Source: Holophagales bacterium (GTDB lineage: Bacteria > Acidobacteriota > Thermoanaerobaculia > Multivoradales > Multivoraceae). Taken from it: DNA of 64,000 nt. The stretch covers positions 105,711 through 169,710 of the forward strand of contig VYDI01000047.1 in the NCBI GenBank assembly GCA_009843505.1, written 5' to 3'. Below are positions 40,652-50,719 of this stretch, piece by piece (the stretch's first letter is position 1; each line of letters opens with the position of its first letter). The translations under genes and the position numbers were made by a program. Below the pieces are notes generated by a model, which saw only the letters and a list, made by a program, of their open reading frames with translations, was not told the DNA's origin and did not search any database.

Positions 40652-41902
40652 ATGAGGCTGATTCGGATGTCGGCTCTGATCGCGGTTGCGGTCCTTCTGC
40701 TGGCCTCCTGCGCCCCGCGGGAACTCGTCACCCTGCCGGAAATCGACACCTCCGGCTCGCCCGACGGCATCGTCGACCTCCCGGCCGACGTGCCGGAGGT
40801 GTTCCACAAGTACTTCGACCGGTACGCCTACCACGCGACGCCGGACGGCAGGCGGATCCACTTCCTGGTCTCTTCCGGCTGGACCCGCGACCAGATCAAG
40901 CACGGCCTGAACGTCATGGAGCACCTGCTGGCGGATCACCCGGGCTCGGTCTACGGCGACGACAAATCCGGCATCGCCGCCGCAATGGCGGACCGCAAGG
41001 CGACGATGGTCTTCTTCGACACCGAACCCGACATGCGCCAGGCGATGAGCGAGGGGTTGCCCGAGGCGACGGACCTCAGCATGCAGGACCTGCGGGCGAA
41101 CGAGTGTCCGGCCCCGGGCGACGCGGACTACATGGGTCACGTCACCAGGGACGCGGCCTACGAGGAGATCTGGCACCTGATCCACGACTACGGGATCAAG
41201 CCGACGTTGCCGGAGATGATCGCCGAGATGAGAACGGCGAACGACGCGGCGGCGGAGAAGGGCTGGTACGCATGGCCCCGGGAGGTGACGGACGACCATC
41301 CGAACGAGTACGTCGGCGCCCTGATCGACAACTACTACGACCTCTGGACCGTGCCGCCGACCGTGTACGAGGGGCGCCCCATCGAGCCGGACGAGATTCC
41401 CGAGGGCTACTCTCACTTCGGGCAGTACTTCGCCGGCAGCCGGGCGGCCATGCCGGAGAAGGACCCGCCCGGCCATGCGCTGGTTACGGGTTTCGTCGGG
41501 CCGCATCTGACCTACACGCCGGAACTGCCGCTGGACTTCAGCGGGACGTTCTCGATGACGTTCGATCCGGAGGTGCGGTACACGATGAAGACGCAGCACC
41601 TGCGAAACGCGACGCTGACTGGCGACGGCCACGCGAACCTGCGCGGCAACGTGCACGACAATGTGCTGACGGGCAACGCAGGCGCGAACGTGCTGGAGGG
41701 CGGCGGCGGCAACGACACGCTGGACGGCGGCGAAGGCAGCGACACGGCCGTCTTCAGCGGGCCGGCGGCCGACTACGAAGTGACCACCGACGCGGACGGA
41801 ACGACGGTGACCGACTCGCAGGCGGACCGGGACGGCGTCGACACGCTGCGGGGCGTGGAGTCCCTGCAGTTCAGCGACGGGACCGTCCAACTGGAACAGT
41901 AG
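40652..41902 (+). CDS. Lipoprotein with EEIWH domain and C-terminal RTX-like repeat
   Basis: A 416-residue protein with a lipoprotein signal (LLLASCAP). The N-terminal domain, about 30-290, is of unknown family with striking motifs: DQIKHGLNVMEHLL, YEEIWHLIHDYGIKPTLPE and NEYVGALIDNYYDLW. The clustered His and Glu residues could bind metal. The C-terminus has a short RTX-like calcium-binding part (LEGGGGNDTLDGGEGSDTAV) followed by the DY-V/GVDTLRGVESLQFSDG pattern typical of type I-secreted proteins. A lipid anchor plus an RTX tail is an odd combination. It is followed nine bases later by a close duplicate. Confidence 0.82.
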   Translation: MRLIRMSALIAVAVLLLASCAPRELVTLPEIDTSGSPDGIVDLPADVPEVFHKYFDRYAYHATPDGRRIHFLVSSGWTRDQIKHGLNVMEHLLADHPGSVYGDDKSGIAAAMADRKATMVFFDTEPDMRQAMSEGLPEATDLSMQDLRANECPAPGDADYMGHVTRDAAYEEIWHLIHDYGIKPTLPEMIAEMRTANDAAAEKGWYAWPREVTDDHPNEYVGALIDNYYDLWTVPPTVYEGRPIEPDEIPEGYSHFGQYFAGSRAAMPEKDPPGHALVTGFVGPHLTYTPELPLDFSGTFSMTFDPEVRYTMKTQHLRNATLTGDGHANLRGNVHDNVLTGNAGANVLEGGGGNDTLDGGEGSDTAVFSGPAADYEVTTDADGTTVTDSQADRDGVDTLRGVESLQFSDGTVQLEQ

Positions 41903-41911
41903 GAGAAACAG

Positions 41912-43213
41912 ATGAAGTTGACTCGGACCTATGTGAGGTCGACTCGGACCGATGTGAGATTGGTTCGCACATGCGTTCTGATTGCGGTTCTCGCGCTGCT
42001 GGCCGTCTCATGCGCTCCGCAAGAGCTCGTCACGCTGCCGGACATCGACACGTCGGGTTCGCCCGACGGCATCGTCGACCTGCCGGACGACGTGCCGGAG
42101 GTCTTCCACGAGCACTTCAACCGCTACGCCTACGTGCCGACGCCGGACGGGAGGCGGATCCACTTCCTGGTCTCGGACATCTGGACCCGCGACCAGATCA
42201 AGCACGGCCTGAACGTGATGGAGCACCTGCTGACCGACTTCCCGGGCTCGGAGTACGGCGACGACAAGAGCGGCATCGCCAGCGCGATGGCGGACCGCAA
42301 GGCGACGATGGTCTTCTTCAACACGGAAGAGGAGCTGAATGAAGCGATGCGATCCGGGCTGGGGTGGGCGACTGATCTCAGCATGCAGGATCTGCGCGCC
42401 AACGAGTGCCCGGCCCCGGGCGACGCGGATTACATGGGCCACGTCACCCGCGACGCTTCGTACGAGGAGATCTGGCACCTGATCCACGACTACGGGATCA
42501 AACCGACGCTGCCGGAGATGATCGCCGAGATGCGGGCCGCGAACGACGTCGCCGAGGCGAACGGCTGGCGCGGCTGGCCCGACGACGAGCCGCAGGAGCA
42601 CCCGAACGAGTACGTTGGCGTGCTGATCGACAACTACTACGACCTCTGGACCGTGCCGCCGACCATGTACGAGGCAGTCGACATCGAACCCGGCGAGATC
42701 CCCGAGGGGCAGTCCCATTTCGGGCGCTACTTCGCCGCCAGCCGATCCCGGATGGCGGAGAACGACCCGCAGGGCTTCGCCCTGATCCGGAAGTTCGTGC
42801 CGCCGTACCTGACCTACACGCCGGAGTTGCCGCTCGACTTCAGCGGCACCTTCTCGATGACCTTCGATCCGGAGGTGCGGTACACGATGAAGACGCAGCA
42901 TCTGCGGAACGTCGCGCTCACCGGCGACGGCGACGCGGACCTGCGCGGCAACGCTCACGACAATGTGCTGACCGGCAACGTGGGCGCGAACCGGCTCGAG
43001 GGCGGCGGCGGCAACGACACCCTGGACGGCGGCGAGGGCGACGACACCGCGGTGTTCAGCGGCCCGGCGGCGGACTACGAAGTGACTCGGGACGGCGACA
43101 GTGCGACGGTGAGCGACTCCCAGACCGACCGGGACGGCGTCGACATGCTGAGCGGCGTCGAGTCCCTGCAGTTCAGCGACGGCGTCGTGCAACTGGACCA
43201 GTCGGAAGAGTAG
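41912..43213 (+). CDS. Second RTX-tailed EEIWH lipoprotein (tandem duplicate)
   Basis: A 433-residue close copy of the preceding protein: the same LLAVSCAP lipobox, the same DQIKHGLNVMEHLL and YEEIWHLIHDYGIKPTLPE motifs, and the same C-terminal GGGGNDTLDGGEGDDTAVFSG. Differences concentrate around residues 120-140 and 210-260. The signal peptide n-region is lengthened by three 21-bp units. Near identity over long stretches at the DNA level points to a fairly recent duplication. Function unknown; probably exported with the first copy. Confidence 0.82.
   Translation: MKLTRTYVRSTRTDVRLVRTCVLIAVLALLAVSCAPQELVTLPDIDTSGSPDGIVDLPDDVPEVFHEHFNRYAYVPTPDGRRIHFLVSDIWTRDQIKHGLNVMEHLLTDFPGSEYGDDKSGIASAMADRKATMVFFNTEEELNEAMRSGLGWATDLSMQDLRANECPAPGDADYMGHVTRDASYEEIWHLIHDYGIKPTLPEMIAEMRAANDVAEANGWRGWPDDEPQEHPNEYVGVLIDNYYDLWTVPPTMYEAVDIEPGEIPEGQSHFGRYFAASRSRMAENDPQGFALIRKFVPPYLTYTPELPLDFSGTFSMTFDPEVRYTMKTQHLRNVALTGDGDADLRGNAHDNVLTGNVGANRLEGGGGNDTLDGGEGDDTAVFSGPAADYEVTRDGDSATVSDSQTDRDGVDMLSGVESLQFSDGVVQLDQSEE
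41918..41980 (+). repeat. Three 21-bp tandem units in the signal-peptide n-region
   Basis: Units start at 41918, 41939 and 41960 and encode LTRTYVR, STRTDVR and LVRTCVL. The first two are nearly identical (TTGACTCGGACC and TCGACTCGGACC starts); the third is diverged and runs into the hydrophobic core. The upstream duplicate gene lacks them. Confidence 0.75.
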
Positions 43214-43241
43214 AGCGAGCGGATGGGTTGGATACCGTTGC

Positions 43242-43913
43242 ATGATGCAGGAACGGAACCCGGACGGCGCGTCCGCGCGCCAGACGCGTACGGGTTCCGA
43301 CGCCCGGCCGCGGGCGGCGGAACGGCACGGACGCCTGGCGCAGCAGATGCGCTTTCTGGTCGAAGTCGACCGGCTCAAGCAGGTGCTGCGGCGCACGTCC
43401 ATCGTCGGCAACGAACGCCTCGAGAACTCCGCGGAGCACTCGTGGCATGTGAGCTTGATGGCGCTGGTTCTGTCGGAGCACGCGGCCGCCTCCGGGCTCG
43501 ATCAACTCAAGGTGCTGAAGATGTTGATCGTGCACGATCTGGTCGAGATCGACGCTGGCGACACCTTCGTCTACGACCAGGCCGGTCTGAAGGACCAGGA
43601 GGAGCGCGAAGAGCGCGCGGCGGAGCGGATCTTCGGGCTGCTGCCGGCCGAGAGCGGCGCCGAACTGCGCGCCATCTGGGACGAGTTCGAGGCGCGGCAG
43701 AGCCCCGAGGCCAAGTTCGCGAGGGCGCTCGACCGCTTGCAGCCGATGGTCCTGAACTACATCAACGGCGGCGGGCCCTGGCAGGAGCACGGCGTCCGGG
43801 CCGACCAGGTACGCGAGATCAACGGCTGCATCGAGGACGGCGCGCCCGAGCTCTGGCGCTATGCCGAGGAACTGATCGAAGACGCCGTCCGGCGCGAACT
43901 CCTGGCTCCGTAG
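43242..43913 (+). CDS. HD-domain phosphohydrolase (YfbR/HDDC2-like)
   Basis: A 223-residue protein. After a ~30-residue basic tail it has the HD_3 fold: RLENSAEHSWHVSLMALVLS (first His pair) and KMLIVHDLVEIDAGDTF (the HD and following EID motif). This is the pattern of 5'-deoxynucleotidases and related metal-dependent phosphohydrolases, with a later KFARALDRLQPMVLNY helix. It is cytosolic, unlike its exported neighbours, though it lies in the same train (28 bp after the previous gene). Confidence 0.9.
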   Translation: MMQERNPDGASARQTRTGSDARPRAAERHGRLAQQMRFLVEVDRLKQVLRRTSIVGNERLENSAEHSWHVSLMALVLSEHAAASGLDQLKVLKMLIVHDLVEIDAGDTFVYDQAGLKDQEEREERAAERIFGLLPAESGAELRAIWDEFEARQSPEAKFARALDRLQPMVLNYINGGGPWQEHGVRADQVREINGCIEDGAPELWRYAEELIEDAVRRELLAP

Positions 43914-43956
43914 CTTCCAGGTCGTCGGTGCGGCAACGCTGCAAGGAGGACGAACC

Positions 43957-46170
43957 ATGAGAACCTGGTTCGCGGGTCTTCTGACCCGCTGCCGCCGTAG
44001 GCGGCCAACAGAACGCGCCGGCCGAAGGTCGGCACCTCTCCCTCTGCTGGGATGCCTGATCATCGTCGCCTGCGCCGGCGCGCCCGACGCAGGCGAGCAC
44101 GCGACCGAGATCGCGTGGGTGAAGAAGGTGATGGTCCACGGCGTGCCGATCTACGCCACGAACACGACCGGCGACGACAAGCTCCTGCACGCGGCGGGCG
44201 TCCTCGCCCAGTTCCTCGACAACGACGAGGATGGCGAGATCGACAACCCGAAGGTCCACCAGGCGATGCTGGACACCGGCGGCACGATCGTCATGACCGG
44301 CACCCAGGACGAGGCGCACGAGATGGACTGGAGGAACGCGCCCCGGGGCCAGGGCCTCTACGACGAAGAGACCGAACTCGATGCCCGCGCGCGCGGCGTG
44401 TTCGACGCGGCCCTGGAAGAGATCTGGCACATGGTCACCGACAACGGCTACGGCGTGGCCTACCCGGAGGTGTTCGGGACGGAGCCGGGAACAGCCCTGA
44501 CCGACGCGATGGACATCGCTCGCGGCGGCGCCTTCGACGGACCGCCGGACGAGTACCCGGAGGGCGCCTGGTACACCTACGACGACGTGACCTGCGACTA
44601 CGGCTGCATGGCGTCCGAGTACATCTACTGGGTCTACACGTCGATGATCGGGGCGCAAGACCTGCCGGGCCGTCTGGAACAGATCGGCCAGGAGTGGCCG
44701 CTCAACACGCCGGAGAAGCTGCAGGAAGGCGAGCCCGTCCTCTTTGGAGTCCTGAACGATCCCGAGTACCGGATCCCCATGGTCATCCCGGACGGGAACT
44801 ACGAGGGCGCGTCGCTCGAGATCGAGCCGTACACTTTGCGCTCTCCGTACGAAGCGGCGAACCGGAAGATCCGGCGCGACAAGTTCGATCTCGTGCTCCC
44901 GGAGATCATGAGGGAGCGCGGCGTGGACATGTGGATCCACGTGATGCGGGAGTCGATCCCCGACTCCTTCGGGATCGATGAACTCGGCAGCGCCTCCGGC
45001 GTCTTCGTGTTCACGGACCGGGGCGGCGATCGGATCGAGCGGGCCATCCTCGGACGCCGCTGGGGCGCCACGCAACGCGGCTGGGGCGAGACGGACTACC
45101 GGTACGTCGAAGAGAGCGGCGCCTACGACATCGTCGCGCCCGCGGTCCGGGTCCAGGAGCCGGTCGGCGGCCCGTTGACGGAGTACGACTACCGCTTCGA
45201 GGGCCTCAGGGACTTCGTCGCCGAGCGCGACCCGGACGTCATCGCAGTCAACTTCAAGCACGAGCTGGGCTCGTGGCCGACCTACCGGGGCGAGATCGAC
45301 GGCCTCTCGCACACCGACTACCTGTTGCTTTCCGAGGAACTCGGCGCGACATATGCGGGCCGGCTGATCTCGTCCGAGTGGCTGATGATGGACTACATCA
45401 ACCACCAGGTGCCGAGCGAGGTCGAGTTGCTGAAGCGGATGCGACGCGACGAGCTCTGGCTCTTCGAGGACGCCTTGGACGCGATCGAGCCGGGCGTCAC
45501 CAGGATCGACGAGACCGAACTGACGATCATGCGCCGCATGCGGACCGGTCAGTCACAGCGTGGCCGCAGCGAGGGTTGGGAGGATGCCGTCGTTCAGGGC
45601 GGCGACATCGTCACGAACCCGAGCATCGGCATGTACGCCTACGTGCTGCGCGACGGCGAGACGGAGCCGCCGCCCGAGATCCAGGAGCTCTGGGCCGAGT
45701 ACCTGAAGGTCGACGCGATCCTGGCGGAGACGATCAAGGCGGGCCGGACTCCGCGCGAGATCATCGAGGACTACACGGCCAGGTTCGAGGAAGCCGGCAT
45801 CGTCGTGCGCGACAACCAGCTTCACATGGTGTCAGCCAAGAACGACTTCCCGGCCTACGCCGCCGGCTTCGACACGACGAAGACCCACATTTCCATGGAC
45901 TCCCACGGACAGACGAAGGGCGCCCGGCCGCAGTCGGTCGAGACCTACTTCGGCCCCCGGATCGGCTCGCTGGGCCCGGACTGGTCGAAGGACATTCCGC
46001 TCGCGCCGTACCACCACTTCGTCATCGAGTACTTCTTCTACCTGCCCTCGCCGGGCCCGGAAGGCCAGGACCAGTACCTGTTCTGGTGGGCCCACGAGGA
46101 GGCGCTCGCAGGCGATGACGGCATCGAGTTCCTGTCGCCGCCGCAGACGGAACTGATCCTCATCCGGTAA
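43957..46170 (+). CDS. Exported fusion of EEIWH-type domain and M24 (prolidase-like) domain
   Basis: A 737-residue protein with a signal ending in CLIIVACAGAP (possible lipobox). Residues about 45-260 resemble the two RTX-tailed lipoproteins upstream: GVPIYATNTTGDDKLLHAAG, LDARARGVFDAALEEIWHMV and the SEYIYWVYTSMIG region correspond in order. It lacks the RTX tail. From about 270 the sequence looks like a creatinase/prolidase-type two-domain protein, with a late MDSHGQTKGARPQSVETYFG motif and a FLSPPQTELILI end typical of M24 homologues that have lost some metal ligands. Substrate unknown; clustering suggests the three proteins work in one exported system. Confidence 0.65.
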   Translation: MRTWFAGLLTRCRRRRPTERAGRRSAPLPLLGCLIIVACAGAPDAGEHATEIAWVKKVMVHGVPIYATNTTGDDKLLHAAGVLAQFLDNDEDGEIDNPKVHQAMLDTGGTIVMTGTQDEAHEMDWRNAPRGQGLYDEETELDARARGVFDAALEEIWHMVTDNGYGVAYPEVFGTEPGTALTDAMDIARGGAFDGPPDEYPEGAWYTYDDVTCDYGCMASEYIYWVYTSMIGAQDLPGRLEQIGQEWPLNTPEKLQEGEPVLFGVLNDPEYRIPMVIPDGNYEGASLEIEPYTLRSPYEAANRKIRRDKFDLVLPEIMRERGVDMWIHVMRESIPDSFGIDELGSASGVFVFTDRGGDRIERAILGRRWGATQRGWGETDYRYVEESGAYDIVAPAVRVQEPVGGPLTEYDYRFEGLRDFVAERDPDVIAVNFKHELGSWPTYRGEIDGLSHTDYLLLSEELGATYAGRLISSEWLMMDYINHQVPSEVELLKRMRRDELWLFEDALDAIEPGVTRIDETELTIMRRMRTGQSQRGRSEGWEDAVVQGGDIVTNPSIGMYAYVLRDGETEPPPEIQELWAEYLKVDAILAETIKAGRTPREIIEDYTARFEEAGIVVRDNQLHMVSAKNDFPAYAAGFDTTKTHISMDSHGQTKGARPQSVETYFGPRIGSLGPDWSKDIPLAPYHHFVIEYFFYLPSPGPEGQDQYLFWWAHEEALAGDDGIEFLSPPQTELILIR

Positions 46171-46183
46171 CCACTGCGCCTCT

Positions 46184-46349
46184 CACTGGGTGCGCCGGCG
46201 TCCCCGCCGGCATCCGGGCGCGGCCGCGAAGCGGCGTGCGCGAGTTAGTGCAACGGCGCGTTGCTCGACATGAAGGTGCCGGCCGTTGGCCGGCGCGTCT
46301 CCCTGCCCGCCTGCGGCGGCAGCCGGCGGGGACGCCGGCGCACCCAGTG
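46184..46349. repeat. Two inverted copies of the dispersed GC-palindromic repeat
   Basis: CACTGGGTGCGCCGGCGTCC at 46184 begins an inverted copy (to 46210). A direct long copy runs from about 46278 to 46349, containing GGCCGTTGGCCGGCGC, CGCCTGCGGCGGC and GACGCCGGCGCACCCAGTG. About 67 bp lie between. The pair fills the gap between two convergent genes. Confidence 0.85.
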
Positions 46350-47828
46350 TCAGATCAGCAGCTTCTCCAGCCGCGCCACCACGTCCGGCTTCGCGGCCGC
46401 GATGTTCTCGTCCTCCCGGGGGTCGGCCTCCAGGTCGTACAGCTCTTGCTCCTCGTGGAAGCCGTCGACCAGCTTGTAGCGGTGGTCCTGGACGACGCGG
46501 AACTGCCCGCTGGCCGCCTTGCCCGTCCTGAGGGCGGCGCGGACGTGCTCGCGGTGCTCCCCTCGGCCCGTGTCCAGCAGCGGCCGCAGCGAGCGGCTCT
46601 GCATCTCCTCGGGGACGCCGACCTCGGCGTAGTCGAGGCTGGTCGCGGCGAGGTCCATCAGGGAGACGAGTGCGTCGCTGCGGATGCCGGCCGCGATGCC
46701 CGGCCCTGCCATGACCAGGGGAATCCTCCACGAAGCCTCCTGCGGAACGCCCTTGCCCCAGTAGTCGTGGTCCCCCAGCATCTCGCCATGGTCGCTCGTG
46801 TAGATGACGATCGTGTCGTCCAGCTCACCGCGTTCCGTGAGCCGGTCCTCGTAGAGGCCGATCCAGCGGTCGATGTTCTCGATCATCGCGGCGTAGTTCT
46901 GGCGGATGCGGACGTGGTGCTCGGGCGTGAACGGGGAGGGCGGCGCGAGAAGTTGGCCGCCCCGGCTGATGCCGTGGTAGTTGTGCGGCTGCGGGAAGTC
47001 CTCGATCACACGGTCCGGCCCGCGGTACTCCCGCTCCATCCGTTCGGTGATGTCCATCGGCGGGTGCGGCCCGTTGAAGTTCACAATCAGGAACCAGGGG
47101 CTGCCGTCCGGGACGCCGTCGAGGAGTTCCATCCCGGTGCGGGCCGTGTAGTTGTCCTTGTAGGCATGGTCGCCGATCGGGGTCGGGTCCGTCATCCCCC
47201 ACCAGTTGACGTGCCGGGGTTCCTGCCGCTCCTGTATGTCGGCGTTGTGGATGTCCTTGAGCGGCGGGTCGAGCGAATCGAGCCAGAACCCGTAGGGCTC
47301 GCTGTCGCCGCCACCCTTGCTGCCGGTGATCAACATGTCGGAGAAGCCCCACTCCTCCATGTGGAGCTTGCCGTCGGGCCGCCGGCCGGCGGGGCCCTTG
47401 TGCAGGTCGATCTTCCCGCACCCCATCGTGTGGTAGCCGCTGTCGTGGAGGTGCTTGTAGAAGGTCGGACGGAGCGCCGCATCGTACACGTCGCGGTTCC
47501 GTTCGACGGTGCAGTTCTCGTACTCCATGCCGGAGGCCAGGCAGGACCGGGACGGTCCGCACACCGGCGACGGCACAACCGCCCGCGTGAAGTCGGCGCC
47601 GCGCGCGGCCAGCGCGTCCAGGTGCGGCGTGGGAACCGGGATGTCGGGGTTCCGCCCCATCCAGTCGAACCGGTGCTGGTCCGAAATCAACAGCAGGATG
47701 TTCGGCCGCCTGATCGCGCGTGGCCCCGGAATCTGAGCGTCGCCACAGCCGGTGAGAGCGGCCGCAGTCGCCGCCGCGCCGGCGGTCAGAACCTCGCGTC
47801 GAGAGAGAAGGTGGTTGCGGGAGGTCAT
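46350..47828 (-). CDS. Lipoprotein sulfatase (choline-sulfatase-like)
   Basis: A 492-residue sulfatase with a SRREVLTAGAAATAAALTGC signal, combining a twin-arginine-like motif and a lipobox at Cys28. D50 (LLLISDQHRFDWMG) begins the metal site; C90 in SPVCGPSRSCLASG is the formylglycine residue; YTSDHGEMLGDHDYWGKG completes the site. The DQHR motif places it with choline-sulfatase-like and mucin-type sulfatases. The ATG at 47828 overlaps the upstream stop (ATGA), and an in-frame extension to 47912 is rejected as spurious. Confidence 0.93.
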   Translation of the reverse strand: MTSRNHLLSRREVLTAGAAATAAALTGCGDAQIPGPRAIRRPNILLLISDQHRFDWMGRNPDIPVPTPHLDALAARGADFTRAVVPSPVCGPSRSCLASGMEYENCTVERNRDVYDAALRPTFYKHLHDSGYHTMGCGKIDLHKGPAGRRPDGKLHMEEWGFSDMLITGSKGGGDSEPYGFWLDSLDPPLKDIHNADIQERQEPRHVNWWGMTDPTPIGDHAYKDNYTARTGMELLDGVPDGSPWFLIVNFNGPHPPMDITERMEREYRGPDRVIEDFPQPHNYHGISRGGQLLAPPSPFTPEHHVRIRQNYAAMIENIDRWIGLYEDRLTERGELDDTIVIYTSDHGEMLGDHDYWGKGVPQEASWRIPLVMAGPGIAAGIRSDALVSLMDLAATSLDYAEVGVPEEMQSRSLRPLLDTGRGEHREHVRAALRTGKAASGQFRVVQDHRYKLVDGFHEEQELYDLEADPREDENIAAAKPDVVARLEKLLI

Positions 47829-49635
47829 GGCAACTCCTTGCCGACCCGGCCGACTTCTCCCCTCGAAGTCAGAACCGTGCCGGTCAGTGGGTCGTAGACC
47901 GCGATCACCCAAGTGTGGTCGCGGCGCCGGAACACCAGGTCCGTCTCATAGTAGAAGACCTGGCCCGGGCGCGGCTTCGTGGGGCCGGCGATCAGGATCC
48001 TCTCCCTCGACATCTCGGACCGGTTGCCGTCCTGGTCCATCGCCGTCACCCGGACCTCGAGCTCGTTCCGCCAGCCGCCGGCTACCGGCATGAGCTCGAC
48101 GTGGTCGAGCGGAATGACCACTTCGACGGCCATCGACATCCTCCGGCGGCCGGCGCGAACCGGATCGGAGAAGCGCACTTCGAGCGGCCGGGCATCCGGG
48201 GGAATGCCGAACCGCATGGCGGCGTCGACCGTCATCGACACTTCTCGGTCGCGGGACATGTCCACGTAGCCCTCGCGGGTGCGCACGCGGAGGTCCGGCC
48301 GGCCGGCCAGGCGCACCTTGATGTCGTGAAAGGCCTCGTCCTCGCGGCGCCGCGGCTTGAAGCCGATCCAGTAGTAGGAGCGGGTGTCCTCGACCGCGGC
48401 GGCAAGCGCCTGATCGCGGTCGGCGTTGATCATCGACACGCCGCCGGTCGAGTCGGCCAACAGATCGAGGGTGCTGTGCAGCATGTCTTCGCGCTCCAGC
48501 GCACCGGGGCCGGCGTCGGGCTGGGCGCTGGGCCCGAAGCCCAACGCCGCGTCGCCTGAGAAGCTCGCGCTCAGGCCTGGCAGATCCACGGGATAGAGCG
48601 CGTAGCCGATCAGGTTCGCGGCTGACACCAGGGGTCCGTAGAGTTCGTCTTCGCTCATCAGCGCACCGTCGGCCGAGGCCGCGAAGCTGCTCGTGTCCCC
48701 CTTGCCCGCCACGGTGAAGAGCGCCGCGGACCGCGGCCAGCCGCCCGCTAGCAGCAGCATCACCTTGCGGCCGGGCTGGTTGGCCAGGCTGCGCATCGTC
48801 GCCATCGCCGCCAGCACGGAGAGCTCCAACTGGTCCTCCAGTCTCTGGGCGTACCGGAGTTCCTGAGAGGAGAGAGAGGTGCCCAGCAGGTCCTTCAGCG
48901 CGGCGGCGTCCTCCTCGGCCAGGGTCTGCGCCCGCATGGCGACATCGCTACCGGTCTCGCCTTGCTGGGCCTCCGCCGCGATCTGCTCGAGCTCGGCGGC
49001 TTCCCTCAGGTCCGGGGCGAAGGCCTGATCGGCGACCGCCTCGAAGATCGCCTGGCTCTCCCGGTTCGCTTCGCTCATCCTCAGTTCGCTCAGCCGCTGC
49101 AGGCCGTAGGCGGTCCGCCGGCGTGCTCGATCGAGCGCCTGCTCCATCACGCTCGGGTCGTTCGTCCACGCGGTCAGCATCTCCAGGCTGTCGCCATCGA
49201 ACGCGACGGCGGCGACGCGATCCACCGGACCGAGTTCGCGCAGGTCCTCTTCCAGGCTGTCGAGCACGCGGTTCCGGTCGCGTTCGATGGAGAAGAAGTC
49301 GTCGATGAAGATGAGGAAGTTCGTGCCGACCGGCGCGTAGGGGTTCAGGTCGGGCACCCCGGCCACGGCGCCTGTCGCCGCCCCCTGCGCGAACCCCTCC
49401 GCGATCTCGGTGAAGTAGCTGATCGGCATCGGCTCGCCGTCGACCAGGAGTTCGAAGTCGGCGGCCGTCAGGCCGTGGACCCGGTTCCCGTCCCGGTCGG
49501 TGACGACGATCTCGGCGTTCACGACCCGGACGTCGATCACCTCCGAGAAGACGGCCGGCTCGTCCTGTTGCTGGGCCGTCGCCGCGGCCGGCAGAAGCAG
49601 GGTCCCCAGAAGGGCGGCGTGGCGCGCGAGGCTCA

Positions 49636-49636
<1 letters not shown>
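47825..49636 (-). CDS. VWFA-related protein (acidobacterial type)
   Basis: A 603-residue exported protein: signal peptide cleaved after about residue 23 (ATAQQ), an N-terminal beta domain (VVNAEIVVTDRDGNRVHGLT, then ADFELLVDGEP) and a von Willebrand A-like region (NFLIFIDDFFSIERDRNRVL) with a later KVMLLLAGGWP strand. The pattern matches the VWFA-related family abundant in Acidobacteriota, of unknown function. The C-terminal ~120 residues are beta-rich. Its ATG overlaps the aldo/keto reductase stop by one base; its stop overlaps the sulfatase start. Confidence 0.85.
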
Positions 49637-50703
<1,067 letters not shown>

Positions 50704-50719
50704 CGGGTGGGCAGCCTAC

